Under the pieces are notes generated by a model. The model saw only the letters and a program-made list of their open reading frames with translations. It was not told the DNA's origin and ran no database searches. Below are positions 14,429 to 28,200 of a stretch of 64,000 bases of DNA, piece after piece. The position numbers and the translations under genes are program-made. Within the stretch, counting starts at the first letter, position 1. Every line of letters begins with the position of its first letter. This stretch comes from Todiramphus chloris collaris. Lineage: Eukaryota > Chordata > Aves > Coraciiformes > Alcedinidae. The stretch is from positions 11,848,231 to 11,912,230 of the forward strand of contig JANVCC010000018.1 in NCBI GenBank assembly GCA_025345505.1, written 5' to 3'.

Positions 14429-16597
14429 CTCAGTTCACCACATTAGGTGTGTAAAGTATGTGGAACAGTTGGCCTTTGGAGATGTTTATCTCTTCACACT
14501 GCCGAGAAAAGGAGCCTTGCTTTGACGAAGCAGCTCTTTTATCTGACAGAAGTTAGATGAAAGGAATCCCAGGCATACGGACCTAATTGCCCTCTCTGTG
14601 CATTATAATGTGTCACAGTGGCCAGGTCTCAGTTGATGGCTCATGTTTGAAGCTCACCATAAACACAGAAGTCCTTTTCCTGTTAAGCTTGCATTAGGAG
14701 ATCCCACCATGTATGTGCTATCTTGATATACATAAAGTGATGTAAGGCTAGCTAGTCAAAATCCTCCTAATTCCGCCTTTGGGAAGGTTAATTTATCATT
14801 TTTTCTTGGCTTTCTTCCATTAAAGGAGACTCAAGGAAGATGGCAGCACCTCTCAAGGAATTAAGCAAGGATTGGCTTCAATCTGACGAAGGGACAGCCT
14901 ATTCTTCACTTCAGTTTCTCAGTTTAGGCATAAAACACGGGTACAATTTAGCAGCAGGGAGGCAAACGGCTATAAATTGGAGAAGTGAAGGATAAATATG
15001 CAAAGATGTATGTATTTTACACATGATTACATGCATGTTTACTTACTGGTTATTATTTTTGAGATTTACAATGGGAACAAATTCAGTACTTGCTCAAAGT
15101 AATAATACCATTTTAGCCTAGGAAGTGAAAAATGATAAAGTTTTACTGGAAAGTTAATATTGGGTGAACAATAATGAAAGAAATTTAAAATAATCTATAA
15201 TATGATGCATTGTCATGTTCCCCCTTTCCTCCCAGCTCAAAGAACAGATCACCATATGGCCTTTTTATAAATATTTCGGAAGTAAAGTGACTTCTGGAAA
15301 GGATTGAAGTCTGAGATATGCACAGTTATCAGCATTTTAGAAGATCCAATTTGAAACATCTGCTAACTCTCGAAAGAGTCATGTTGAAACAAAAACCAGT
15401 CTTTATTCAGGAGGGTTGTACGCTCAGATTTTTATATTCTCCTCTCTTTTATGCAAGGATAGCAGGGAGAGGAGAGAGCTTCACAAGTATTTTGTTTCCA
15501 CCTTTTCCAGGTCCAAGATTTAAAGCTTTATGGTGAGGAAAATCAAGATGACAGATGCAAAGAGACAGTAAATTACTGACACACTCCTCTTCAATCATGC
15601 TTTGAAGTGCTAAAGAATTCAGACCAAATCTCGACCATGAAAGCTTTGTAACAGGCAAGCTGCAATTTACTAGGCAAGTCAAAAGTAAGAGATATATTTT
15701 TAAAGAATGTATTTTTTCAAATCTTGTGATTTGTGACAAGGCAAAAAAATTTTGAAAACGGCAAATGTTTTTGACCTCTGCAATGTTTATGGTTTTGTTT
15801 ATACTGTTGTTATCAGTATGCGGTTACAATCCCTACAACTTGCACTTCTTCCAACCTTCCAGACAGACTATAAATATTTAACAGTTCTTGCAAGTTGATT
15901 TACATAGTACTTACTGGGTAAATAATACCTCACTTCTGAAAAATGTATGCACACATATAGTGCAGTATAAATAATTGATCAAACATAATAACAACAAAAT
16001 AATAACAAAGAGAAAATATCAATTTTCAGAAGACATACAGTCATCTTTTGATAGACTTTCTGAAACACTTGGTTTTTCTATCATTATTTCTTTGTCTCTT
16101 CCTTCCTTTATTCTTCCTGTAATGAATTTATTGTTGTTATCATCATAACATATATTTCAATCACAAAATCAGAATGATATTTTTCTGAAATGTTTGGCAT
16201 ACTATAGGTTGAAAGCAGAGTTATTCAGCATATTTGCTGATGTTTCTTGTATCATTCTGAACAATTAATTATAATATGGACTCAGATCTTGCAACAAGAT
16301 CACAGATGGAAGCAACTTTTATCAGTTTTGTAGTGGCACTGAAGTTAGTGTAGATCTTTGTGAATTCATGGATCTGTACAATTTGATCCAACTAGTGAAG
16401 ACACCAGCAAATTCTCTCATGGAGTGGTATAACTCTGAGTCAAGCATAGAAATGCAAAATTCATTCTTTACTTCACCATACAGTATTTACACATAAACAG
16501 GTCTTCAGAACTGTCTGGGGCAGTCCATGTCCCAAGAGCTGCTACATCCTTCTGTCTCCTAATGTAGAAATATCATCATAGAAACATCCATATTTGA

Positions 16598-16678
16598 GTG
16601 TGATTCTTGCAAAGTTCTTGTTGGAAAGCTTAGCAAGTGGTCATTTAGATCATCATCTGATCTGAACAAGAATCACAC
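16598..16678. repeat. 12-bp perfect inverted repeat, 57-nt spacer
   Basis: GTGTGATTCTTG at 16598-16609 is the exact reverse complement of CAAGAATCACAC at 16667-16678. The stem is too short for a typical microRNA precursor and no further pairing extends it. It may be a chance palindrome or the remnant ends of a small element. Confidence 0.5.
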
Positions 16679-19600
16679 ACATTTTGATAGATAAGAGGAA
16701 AATTGGATATCCATGAAAGGAAGATAGACAACAGAAAAGGAAGAGTCACTAGAGGTCCAATATGGCCAAGGCTATAGTCTGCATAAAACATCTTTCTAAC
16801 AACCTTCTAAATGAAAAGACAAGACAGACAACAGTGTTGATCAAAGAAAGGACACAGTCATAATCAAGACAGTACAAATGGAGTCCAGAAATATCTTTAG
16901 CAGAGTTACTGGATAAGAAAGGACACATTTTAGAGATGTTATACAGCTGCTTCTGGAGAAGACACAGAAGTCTAAGTCAACTTAAATAGCAGTTCAAAAG
17001 GGAAATGCACATGGCTTCATTAGTGATCATGACTTTCTCTATATTTCAGCTTATATTTTTTATGCTTGTTAGTAAATTCTATACAGTTGGTTAATTCTTT
17101 TATTTTGTTCTTAGAAAATCATTTAACTAACCTTCCCTATGAAACTTGTTGATAATATGGATGAAGAAACATATTTAAAAATAAGACACTAGCCTACACA
17201 ACTTGATAGGAGCTACTAAAGAGCTGTCAGTAATTTTTGCAAAGGAAATTTCTAGGAATGTGTAAAATTCAAGGATAGTTTCCTCCTTTGCCTAGTTCCC
17301 GTATCTAACTCATTTCACAGCCTCCCCTTGAGGAGGTGCTTCAAATCCTGTGCCATTCTTGCACTCTGTCACTGTTGTTTTCTTCTTTCATGAAATATAA
17401 GTAAAACCACGTTTTGGGGGTTTTTTCCACCATTCTGCTTTTCCTTTTTCTTTTTTTTTTTTTTTCCCCCTGGTGCAAACCAGAAGTAATTTGAGAGATC
17501 ACATAAGGTTTTCTTTCTGAGCTTGATACCTTCTTTCCTGTCTGAGTATTATGGTATTCCTAATAACAACCATGGGAAAGATTCACAACTGCCCTACAAT
17601 TTCTATTCACATCCCTGTACAATTTGTCTTAATGCATATTTTCCTTTAAGAATATCATCCATGAATTAATGAAACTTTGCATTTTTTGTATTATAACATT
17701 GGAAACATTGAACACTCAAAAGATACATGATTTGGATCCACAGTTTGCTGTCAGTTAAAACGCCCCTTCCCTCCTTCAGGAGCTACTATGGCCACAGATG
17801 AGCTCTCTAACACTCTTCTAGAAAAGTATATTCAATAATTCAGCCATGTGCTGGATCTGCCATAGACCCATAACATTTCCAGGCACAGAACATTTTCTGT
17901 GGAGTGGTGTTGCATGGCAGAGATCTTAAAAGATTAGTGATCTACTAATAAATTGATTCATGGCAGGTAACATTCCCAGGCACTAACATTCAATCGTACC
18001 AACTAGTAAATAGTTAGGACAATCACTATTTTGATCCAGGTCAATTAGTAAGCCCTCCAAAAACTCCTGGAGATAGTTAGGAACTTAGCATGAGGACATT
18101 TGCAGAAGATGGTAATGACATAGGCAAGTACAATTCTTTGACAATTGGCTCCAGATTCAGATAGACCCATCTACCTTTAATATACCTATCAGTAAGCACA
18201 TTCCAGAAATGGATGGAGCTGTTTCCAGGATTTCCTAGACAGCACAGAAATCTGTGTCATATTTTCAAGCCTACGTGAAAATCTTAAAGGGTTGGTTTGT
18301 TTTTGGGAAAGAACAGTTTGGTGTAATCCTATGCCTCCAAGAGCTGATGACACAGGTGTAGGTTTATACACTCTATACTTTAGTCTCATCTTCTTGGCTG
18401 TCCAGTCTTCTATCTTCTATTGTCTACTAACAATTTCTCTCCATCACATGTTTTTCCTTTCGGGTTTGAACTAACTAAAAAGACCACGCCCATTACCTGC
18501 AATATCAGAAGAAAATATGTTTACAGTTAACAATTGGAAGGAGTTCCTCAAATGTCATTGCATTATTATGTCTGGTAGCAATACCTGTATTCTACTAGAA
18601 AGTGATAAAGGCCAAGCCTAAATAATTTCATTATATGGTTAGTGAATCTGAATTTTTCTGCTAGGAAGAAGGAAATCATGGATACAGTCATAATCTGAAG
18701 TAACCCTGTTCATATCTGGATCACAATGCTTTTCCTTATTTTTTGTAATCTTTTTCTCTATATTGTTGCTATATAAAGGATATAAACAAACAATAAGGAA
18801 ACTAAGCAATAGTTGTAACTAACTATGTACATAGCACTGTAATATAAACAAAGTGATGACAGCTGGAAAAATGCTTTCCCATCGTTTTGTTTTTCATTTG
18901 TAGTAACATGGCATTTCTGTGCTTTAAAAAGGACAGAAGTCTGGCACAGACAGCTATTGTCAGGCATCTCTGCTTTCTAAACAGTGGTTTAAAGTATACA
19001 GATTAGGGTTTTTTCTGTTTTAATGAAAGATTTTCGCAAACACTACCTTATATGCTATGCTTTAGTTATGTTTTTGTAAAACATTTGACTACAATTGATT
19101 ACAGAGATAGTGAAGCATTCCCATAGTGTTAAAAACCTCAGCATAGGAGGGCACACCAATTAGTCCATGAAGACTTGAAATTCAAAAAGTGCCATACAGA
19201 CATTTCAGAGAGAAATGCTTAAAGTCCATAGACACACTGACTTTGTGCTATTCTCACACTGTGTAAAGTTTTAACACATTAGAAATGTATTATCAAATAA
19301 GAGATGTTAAACTTCAGTATATCCCGAATAGAGGTCTACTGAGCAACACAAACATCATCCTTACTCTTCCTGGGTGAAATCCTAGTATTTCTGATCTCAG
19401 TTTTTAGTCAAGAATTTTGTCCTTGTTTTCAGCACAGCTTGGGCTTGAATCACTCATCTTTTACTCTGGGGAAAAAAAAAAAAAAAAGTAAAATAAATTG
19501 TTGATGAGGCAGAAAAAAATTAGATTTCTTAGCAAGGCATGAGAAATTCTCTCCCCACACAAGAGAGGGTTATTGCAGGGTAGTGAACAAAGCTGGTGTG

Positions 19601-22600
19601 GAAGGTTCCAGAATGGTTTTGTAAGAGGTCCCATAAGAATGCTAATGTAGCCCTGCATTGAGTTTTATGATATTTCAGATGAGTTGTTCTGCAGTTCCCA
19701 ATGGAAAGGACCTCAATTACAAGGTCATACTGAAAAGCTGAGCCACTAAACATGGTGCCAACCTCCATTGCTTCCTGCCAATCTTTAGAAATCATAAAAG
19801 AAGAAGAATTGTGTCTGATGTTCCAAAGATCATGAGCTGGACTAATATCTGAATTAATTTATAACACATTGAAATGTTCTCAGTGAGCTGCTTTAATTCA
19901 GCTAGTGCATTTCACCTGAGTAACCGAGTTTTAAAAGAACAATGACAATTTACCATCAAGAGAGTAAAGACAATCCAAGAAAAAAAAGGCATATATATTT
20001 ATCCTTGTAAATAAAGAAAAAAATTCTGGGCTTTCAGTAACTAATCAGTTTAACTGCACTTTTCTAATTCATTTGGCTGGATCAGCTTTAGAGAATTACC
20101 AAACAAAGACAAAGAGAGGAAAATGTCATTTCACAGAGTGCCTTGTGATGTACCTAATAAATCCAGTACTGGAGCTCAACTGTTCACTGATGACTACAGA
20201 CCATGCCTTCAATGTCATGACCCCTGGTGGGCTAGGGGGCATGACTCTCAAAGGGTTAATCTTTTCCACCTGTTGTTGACCACAGAGCAAGCTCTCCTGG
20301 CAGGTCTCCTACCAGGAGAATGTGGCCCCTGACCTTTGCAAGAGTAGGATGTTGCAGTACAGACGCTCCCTAACAAGCACCGGAATCTGGCACACTTGCT
20401 CTTACTGGCCGGTGGTTAAATCCAGTAGAAAAGCAATATATGAATAACCAGCAAATCATGAATTTGGAAGGCAGGGGTAAAGACGGGTTACCATCCCCCT
20501 AAAACCTCAGTAAACTCTCTGTGAGGGTTATCATGAGCTGCATGTGCTCTGTTGCTACTTTGGGCTTTTCCTTATGAAAATATTAAAATGAAACCAAGCT
20601 GAAACAGCAAAAATAATTGCTAGAAAAATCAAGAATATTGAAATTGAGATACAATTTCAGCCCAAACCAAACAGTTAAAAGCCAAACTTGTTGCTCTCCT
20701 GAGACAATACAACTGTTCTTATCTATTAGATACAATGACATGTAAAAAGCAAAGGCACAAGAACATTCTTACAAAGTTAGCTTCTATAAGTATAAAGAAC
20801 GTATTCTGAAGATTCAAGAGAGCTTCACAAAGCCTGAACTCTCAGTTCTCTTGTGACTAGTTTGATATCTAAATCATATCCTCCTGAGACGTTAAAAATA
20901 TTTTACATATAGAGAGTATCTGATGCAGGAGCATTTCTAACATCTGTTAAGTTTTTCTGCTGTTGTCCTATGCTGCTTTGCTAACCAATCAGTTGCCTAT
21001 TTGAGTTTTTCTCTACCCGTGAAGAAGCTTTTGTAAAATTTTCTTGTTTATCACAGGAAAGATAAGCAGAAAAAAAAATCTGTAGAGGTTCTTTCACCAG
21101 ACTGCCTACCTAGAGAAAGGTTCAACCAGTATGTAAGGCACCAGCTGCCCACTTGTTCTCCTTATGCCTTTTTACTTATAGAGCTTTATACTCTGCCTTT
21201 TTGTATGCACAGAACTGCTTTGATACTGACAACTTGGCTTCTTGTGCAGGCAGTCCAGGTCTCCCTCGGTGGAGTTTTGCCAGGGAAATTGATGGAAGCA
21301 AGATCAGTATCAGAGACAGAAAAATATGGACATTGAGGAAATTAACCAATAACATTCAATTAGTATGTTAATATGGCAAAATTTGTCTGTCTAAGGGTGC
21401 TTTATTCATAATAGCATTCTTTGATTCCTGTTCTTCATCCAGCCTTTCAAAGAGAGAATGAGATCTATTTCCTTTTGTAATTTGTGGAGTTTTAGTATCT
21501 AAGACTGACTCAACTTCCAAAACTGACCAATCAGAATTGACACATTAGAAAGAAGTCCTTCTTGGAGAATATTAACAACCATTTATTTTAGACAATAACT
21601 TCCTATGAAAAATACACTTCACATTCCTTTACAAACCTTCAAAATGCTTCTGACTGCGGACAGCATTTTACATCAGTTGAGTTCCTTGTAAAACCTGCTT
21701 GTGTACATTTTCTTGTAAAAATCAAGTGACCATGCTTTCTTCCATATGCCTGACAAACTAAGAAACAGAGAGAGCTTTATTTTTGGTAAGCTCTGTCATG
21801 TTGGGCTTTTCTTCTTTAGGTTGGTGATCAACTGTGTCAACCTCTCTAAGCAGAGATGGTGTTAAATAGGAGATCTATAGATATAGGTCACCTATAAATT
21901 ATCTGGAGCCCTAGGGGACTTCCTAAAAGGCACATGAAGAAGCAATTGGGCCTTCTGTTATCCTATGTGACCTCTGGACATTCATCACCAATGGACCATG
22001 CAAGTGGGCTGAGGCTGCAGTGTACTTAAGCTCACTTCAGGACGAACATTGGAGGGTGAGTGGGAAAACTAGAGAGAAGAAAGGGAAGAGTAATGTGGAG
22101 ATTTGTTTCACTTCTGTTAAAGCTTGAATTTTCTGCAAGGTACCTATTATTCAAAGAAAAGTGAAGAGTAGAATATTGAAGTGCACTGGTGGATATAAGG
22201 AGAAGAAAGTTAGGATTTCCAAAGATAAATGTTGTGGGTTTCCTATGATGGCTGTAATCTAACAAAAAACATTAAAATGATAGAGGGGCAGAGAAATGTG
22301 CTTCCTCTATAGAGGACAAATAGTATCTTACTTAACAATTTAAATATGTTAACATTTTTATCCGTTCACATTCAGATTTACATATTAATATATTTAAGCC
22401 TACAAACCTACACCACAGCTTTCTCACTCACGTTATAACCATTTTAGAAAAAAACTAGCTGGACCACTGAATGCAATTGCAGAGATTCCCAAGCTAGCAT
22501 TAATGCACATTGGGAAGGCAAGTATCAGGTATAGTCATCAGTTCAAATTTAAAAGCAGTGTAGTCATCATGTACCTGCAACAGCTCCTAACCTTATTTAT

Positions 22601-24616
22601 CTTTTAATATAAACAAAGATATATTGCTTCCATGTAGGAGATGTCTTTATAGAAGGATGGATGTCTCTTTGCTTTATGACTTGTAAATCATAATTTGGTG
22701 GTTGTCTGATTGCGTTCAGATAATCTCTGAACCCCTAGTCTCTTTATATCCACCAAAAGCTCTAAAGTAGCTGCCAACAAAGATTTTTAACATGATGCTG
22801 ATTAGGGTAATTCTAAAACAAGTTTCAGTGGCAGTGCTTAAACTCCAACATAGCATATGATGACCAAGGATTCCCAATACATACTACAGATCGATGTTTC
22901 CAGCTCTCGCAAATACGGTGCATTTTGTTTATGAAAACAAGGCTTTTCTGTATCATTTGCACAATGTAAATTTCATAAATGGCTCTGAAATATAGAGATT
23001 CAGTGTTGCAAATATGTATTGGTTCTTATTATTCTTATTTATGTATTTTATTATATACAGTTTCCAAATTACATTATAATATGTTCTGATTGTTTCCTTA
23101 AAAAAAAAAAAAAAGAGTTAATTTTGTTCTGAGTCAAACCAGCTCAGAGCAACTTCAAGAGTACAGATTTCAGGTATGCTATGAGATATGCTGCAGTGTG
23201 AGGGCTACTGGGTTTGTCCTCTTTTTTCTGCCACTAGCAGTCAATATTCATACAGGGCGAAAAGCATACAAGATGCATCTTTCATCTTTTTGATCTTGTG
23301 TTCTGTTTTCTTGCCTTATAGCACTGGATGAGAACATCATAATAACACTTGCCCATAATTTTTTTTCCTGCTCTGAATTGTTAATCTCATAAAAACAGAG
23401 TGTACCTAGACACTGTCACCTTTTCTCCTCAGTCTCACTGTTTTTTGTCAGCACAAAGTGTACTTCTAAAAGAAACGCATATCAAAAGCTGACATGAAAG
23501 TGGTGCTTCAAAACACCATGAACAGTAGAAAACTGTAACACATGTTACTGTGGAGAATACAATAACAGGGGCCATGATGTATATCTAAGAATTTTATACT
23601 GTGAATGGTCTTGTGGCACACCTAATGAAAACTGTTACCTATCAAAATCATAGGTAAATTGATTGACTTTTTCATTGTCTAACATAATGAGTCCCTTGTC
23701 TTTCTTGATATCTCAACATCTATTGCAATACTAAGAAATTACAAAAATAGAATAAGGTTATTATTAGTAACAAGAAAGCTTGGAATAGTAAATAATTGGA
23801 CACTGATGTAAAGTGGACTGATGGGGGAGGAGGAAGTGAGCAGCTGGGTGTCTCATCTATAGTGTGTGATTGGGAGCATGCAAACACTGCACCATGGTAC
23901 TCATGGAATTGGCCATGGATCCTTTATGCACCTACCACCCAGAAGTAAATATACATACTAAATCTATGCAGACAAGTTTCCCCATTGTGTTCAACTATGC
24001 TTGATTTTCTTAATTTAACATCCAACATAACACTTACTCTACTCCCTACTCCCTCCTTAAATCCTTTTGCTGAGACGCATCCCAGTGATTGCCACTGTGT
24101 CAAGCTTTCCTTGACAGTTGCTCTGTCCAGTCGTTACCGATGTTTTGTTACCACAGATAGATATGGACTATTTTGGCAGAATGACAAGGCTGCAGCAAGA
24201 CTGCTACTGCATCCTGTTCCAGTGGACTGAGATTTCAAAAAACTAGAGATTTAAAATGTCAAGTAAAATACTGAAAATAAATAGTTATATCTATAGGCAT
24301 AACACTTGGAAAAGCAACTTTGCTGCTTGATAAGAATTGTAACATGAACACCTCATTCCCTTGATCTTCAAAATGAAGGACAGATTCAAAGTATGGTCTT
24401 TATCATTCCCAGTGCAGCCAGGTTTGGTGAGACACCTAGTCTTGTTACTTTTATTAAGACTGTGACTTATTACTGCTCCCAATACCTCAGAAAGGTTTTG
24501 GTTAAGAAAAGCTTATTTTCTGAGAAGTTTTTACTCTGATATTCAGTGTCCATATAACCAAAGAGATGTCTTCCCTGTCTGCAACATTGATCTTCACAGG
24601 ATGTCTGACACTGTCA

Positions 24617-25217
24617 CTGACTGTATTGGGTCTGTCTGAGATGGAATTTATTTTCCCCATAGCAGCCCTCATAGTGCTGTGCTTTGCACTGGGAGCTCGA
24701 AAGGTGTTGATAACATATCAGTGTTTTGGCTATTGCTGAGAAGTGTTCGCACGGTATCAAGGGTGTCTCTCCAACTTTCTCCACTTACCAGTAGGGTGGG
24801 GGGTGAGCAAGATCTTGTGAGTGAACATAGCCAGGACAGCTGACAGAAATTAACCAAAGGGATATTCCATACCATATGACGTCTGCTCAGCAATAAAAGT
24901 GAAGAGAAAGGAAGAGAAAGGTGGGACATTCATTGTTTATATCATTTGTCTTCCAGAGCAACTGCTACACATACTGAAGTCCTGCTTCCTGTGAAGTGGC
25001 TGGACATCACCTGGTGATGGGAAGTAGAGAATAAAATATTTTTGTTTCCTTTGCTTCTGCATGCAGACTTTGCTTTTGCATTATTAATCTGCCTTAATCT
25101 TGACTCATTACTTTTTTTTTTCCATATTATTTTCTAACCCCAAGTCCTGCTGAGAAGGGGAGTGATAGAACCAAGTGGGAACCAGACATCCAGCCATGGT
25201 CAACCCACCACACTGAC
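24617..25217 (-). mobile_element. ERVL-type solo LTR with 5-bp target duplication
   Basis: This is a solitary LTR at 24622-25212 (591 bp) on the minus strand. Read on that strand it begins TGTGGTGGGTTGACCATGG and ends CAGACCCAATACA, i.e. the TG...CA termini of a retroviral LTR. It is flanked by the 5-bp direct repeat CTGAC (plus strand) at 24617-24621 and 25213-25217, as expected of ERVL-like integration. No internal retroviral region adjoins it, so it is a fossil left by LTR-LTR recombination. It shares blocks with the LTR at 60125-60593: TATTCTCTACTTCCC, CAGGTGATGTC, and a 25-bp block at 24859-24883. Assignment to an ERVL family is from memory of neoavian LTRs with the same ends. Confidence 0.85.
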
Positions 25218-28200
25218 AGAGTGAAAGATCTATGGAGAACATCCACAGAAGAGCTGAGGAATTCAGTAGACTTTCTGCCTGTGAAAAGTGGAAACACAGA
25301 CTTCTCCACCTTTAAGGAATATTTTATTTTTCTCTTCCCTTTAATGTTTTCAGCAATGTTTGCATGAAGGCCTACTGAAATATATTACAAATGAAGCCAA
25401 GTTGGGATTTGAAATCTGTTCATAGTTTGGTAAGGTAGAAAATGAAATGCTTCTCATCTTGGTTAAAAGGTAACAAAATAGTATTAGGATGTTGGTATGT
25501 CTGTAAAAGAAAGAAAATATTGATGAAATGTTTGGTAAAAACAAAATGAGCAAACAAAAGTCTAAACCAAATATAACTCAAAAGCCTTATGTATTAATAA
25601 ATTAATTGGAGAAACTTTGAGGCATTTATAGTAAGAGTATTTCTTTCTAATAATTCAGAAAACTTTTCATCTACAGAATGACCAACATATCAGGGTCTAC
25701 AGAAAATAAACTAACATACATCTGAGATTTTTTGCAACAAAGCTGTAAGTAGTTCAAAGAAATTAAGACAGATTTTGTAAATACAGTGTACACTTGTGCT
25801 TCTTAGGTATGAAATGTCACAGCTACCTGTGACAGTTCAAAGATTTATGAATGGAAAAAGCCAAGTCCTGCTGGCTTCTATCAGTTTCTCAGATTATGAT
25901 AGATTTTACAAGTGTTAACAACTAAATCTGATTCTACATCCAGCTTTTCAATGTTTATTAAAGCTGCAGGATGATCCTATCTCCCTTGTTTGGGTAAGTA
26001 ATCCTAATTCCTCTAAGAACTTTTATTGACAACTTGTAAATAGGATTTGTAAACTAAACCCCAGACCTTGGCAAGACTGATAATACGATTTCCTGGAAAT
26101 GAAGAATTAAAAAAATTATTGACAGTACATCTATGTGTCTTTCTGTTTTCTTGAAGAAATAAATATGTTGTTTTCTTAAGGTGTTATTTTTTTGCCTCAC
26201 AATGTGCAGAACAAGGGCTAATAGAAGCTACTTGGATGGAAAATCAGTGAGACAGACAGAACAGACAACAGAACCAAACCAGTTCCTGCACATATTTCAG
26301 TCTAGTATTCACCAAATGTTTTTCATAATGTCTTACGATGTACTACTGTACTACAGTTTCCCAGATGATCATCCATCTTCAGATTGCATTCCTAACATGG
26401 AGACAGACCAGGATCTCCTCACAGATCAGGGAAGATAAAGGCTTAAATGAGAAGATATCTTTAATAAAATCCATTCTTTAAAGATCTTCCTGCTCATGGA
26501 TCATTTCAATGAAGACAAAAGCAGATTAATTATATGTCAAATATGACACAAGTATATTTAAGAATTCTAAATAGAAAAAATTGAAGAAAATTCTGTTCCT
26601 TTAAGCAAATTCCATACCTATTAGATAACTAAAGGAATAGGTAATTTTTACATACCTACAGATCAGTTTTCAAAAATGTAGTAGACATAGCCTATTCCAA
26701 GGTTTTCTACTGTGTGTGGTTTATATCTAAGATCCCATGTCTCCAAAGCTGTCTGTTTGCTATGCATTGGAAACAAAAGGAGTTTGTCTTGTTGGTCTTG
26801 CTTAAATTTAGAAGTATCTCAAATCATCCTCCTGAATCCAATTTTCAATCTCTATGTTCTTTTATTCCCTGTCAAAAATAAAGCTAATACTATCCCTATC
26901 TTCTACCCATATAACAAATCCTCAGAGGAAATTTTTTGCATCTTCCAGCTCATCTGAGACCTCTAGAGATGATCAAAGCATTAATCATGCTCTAAGCTTT
27001 TAACATCTTCCTTATATTCCCATAAAATCATTCCCCTCATTTTCTAAGAACTCCTTTAAGCACCAAAATGTATAAATAGGTAAGAGGTTAATCAGTAAGA
27101 GATTAATCAGTTAAGGAACTGATATTACTCTGCAGTATAGGGTATGTAAACAAAGTGTTTCAAAAAAAGGAAAAGAAGAAAACCTCAAGTCTATCACTCC
27201 TTTCTTAATGTTGATTTTCTATTTAAACAGGACAAAGGAAGTCACCACTTTGCTTGTGTTCCCATCTACAAAATGTTTTGCAAAAACATTACTCTCTTCT
27301 GTAAACAAGGTGAATGAAATACATTAACAATGTAACTGAAAAAAATAAGAGTGTATGACAGTTTTCTAATTAATGAAACATGAAACTGTAGAGCATTAGC
27401 AACTGATCCAATTACAAAATATTAGCTGCTCTGGGAGTCATGAACATGAAGGTCACGACACAAACCTCCTTGCAGATGTTAGACTGGTTGACACCTGCAA
27501 ATCATTTGGAAGCAAGTATTTACTTAAATATCTTATTATGCTACCAATTTTTCCTCTGTTTTCTATCACACTAAAGCTTTGCTCCCATGGGACCAAAAGA
27601 ACTAGAAGATAGTCTGTGTTTTGTTGGTCGGGTGGGATTTTTGGGTTGTGGGGTTTTTTTTTCCTTTTCTTTTTTTTTCTATGTACAGGTCTAATTAGCA
27701 TAATCACATTGCATTTTTTTTTTTTTTCCCCAGACTCAGCAGGCAAGTCAAAAAACAACTCCCAAAATACTGGGGATAATTCCCCAGCCTGACTCTCATT
27801 TCTTCAGCAAAAGAACTTCCTCTAGAGTCTATTATATTTCAAGTTTATATTACAGCATAGGGTGTAAAATACTGATATACCATTGAAAAAAAATCAGTAT
27901 TTGTCTATATTCATGGCAAACTCTTGTCCATATATTCATCCACATATTGATGTAAATTCAGAAACTTTCTTCCTCAGAGGCAGGAACAGTAAATGGAAAC
28001 ACAGATTACAAAGTGTCTTCAGAAGAATGGCATCACAGGAGCCCTCGGTTTCATGATTCCTAGGTAGGAATTGATCACCCATTGTTCAAAACACTGAAAT
28101 GGTCAGGAACATTTTTATAGGATTCATTTACTTGTCACCAGAATGGCTGGAGATGGTCAGACAGAAGCTGTTCCCAGCAAACAAAACAAAGAGTAATTCT

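Larger units (their letters stand above)
11009..24616. other. Unique AT-rich noncoding sequence, 13.6 kb
   Basis: No interspersed repeat or exon is recognised over 13.6 kb. Simple sequence includes a T run at 17451-17465, an A run at 19472-19487 and an A run at 23100-23114. Two inverted repeats (14364-14428 and 16598-16678) are listed separately. The blocks at about 14330-14700 and 20130-20420 are less AT-rich and more complex than the rest. The longest open frame outside repeats in the window, 171 codons, lies at 13147-13662 on the minus strand; I do not recognise it. Confidence 0.55.

Noticed and set aside
20130-20420. Possible LTR beginning TGTCATGACCCCTGG at 20213
   Set aside because: I could not find a matching CA end with a target duplication, nor TATA and polyA signals in order. 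Composition alone is not enough.
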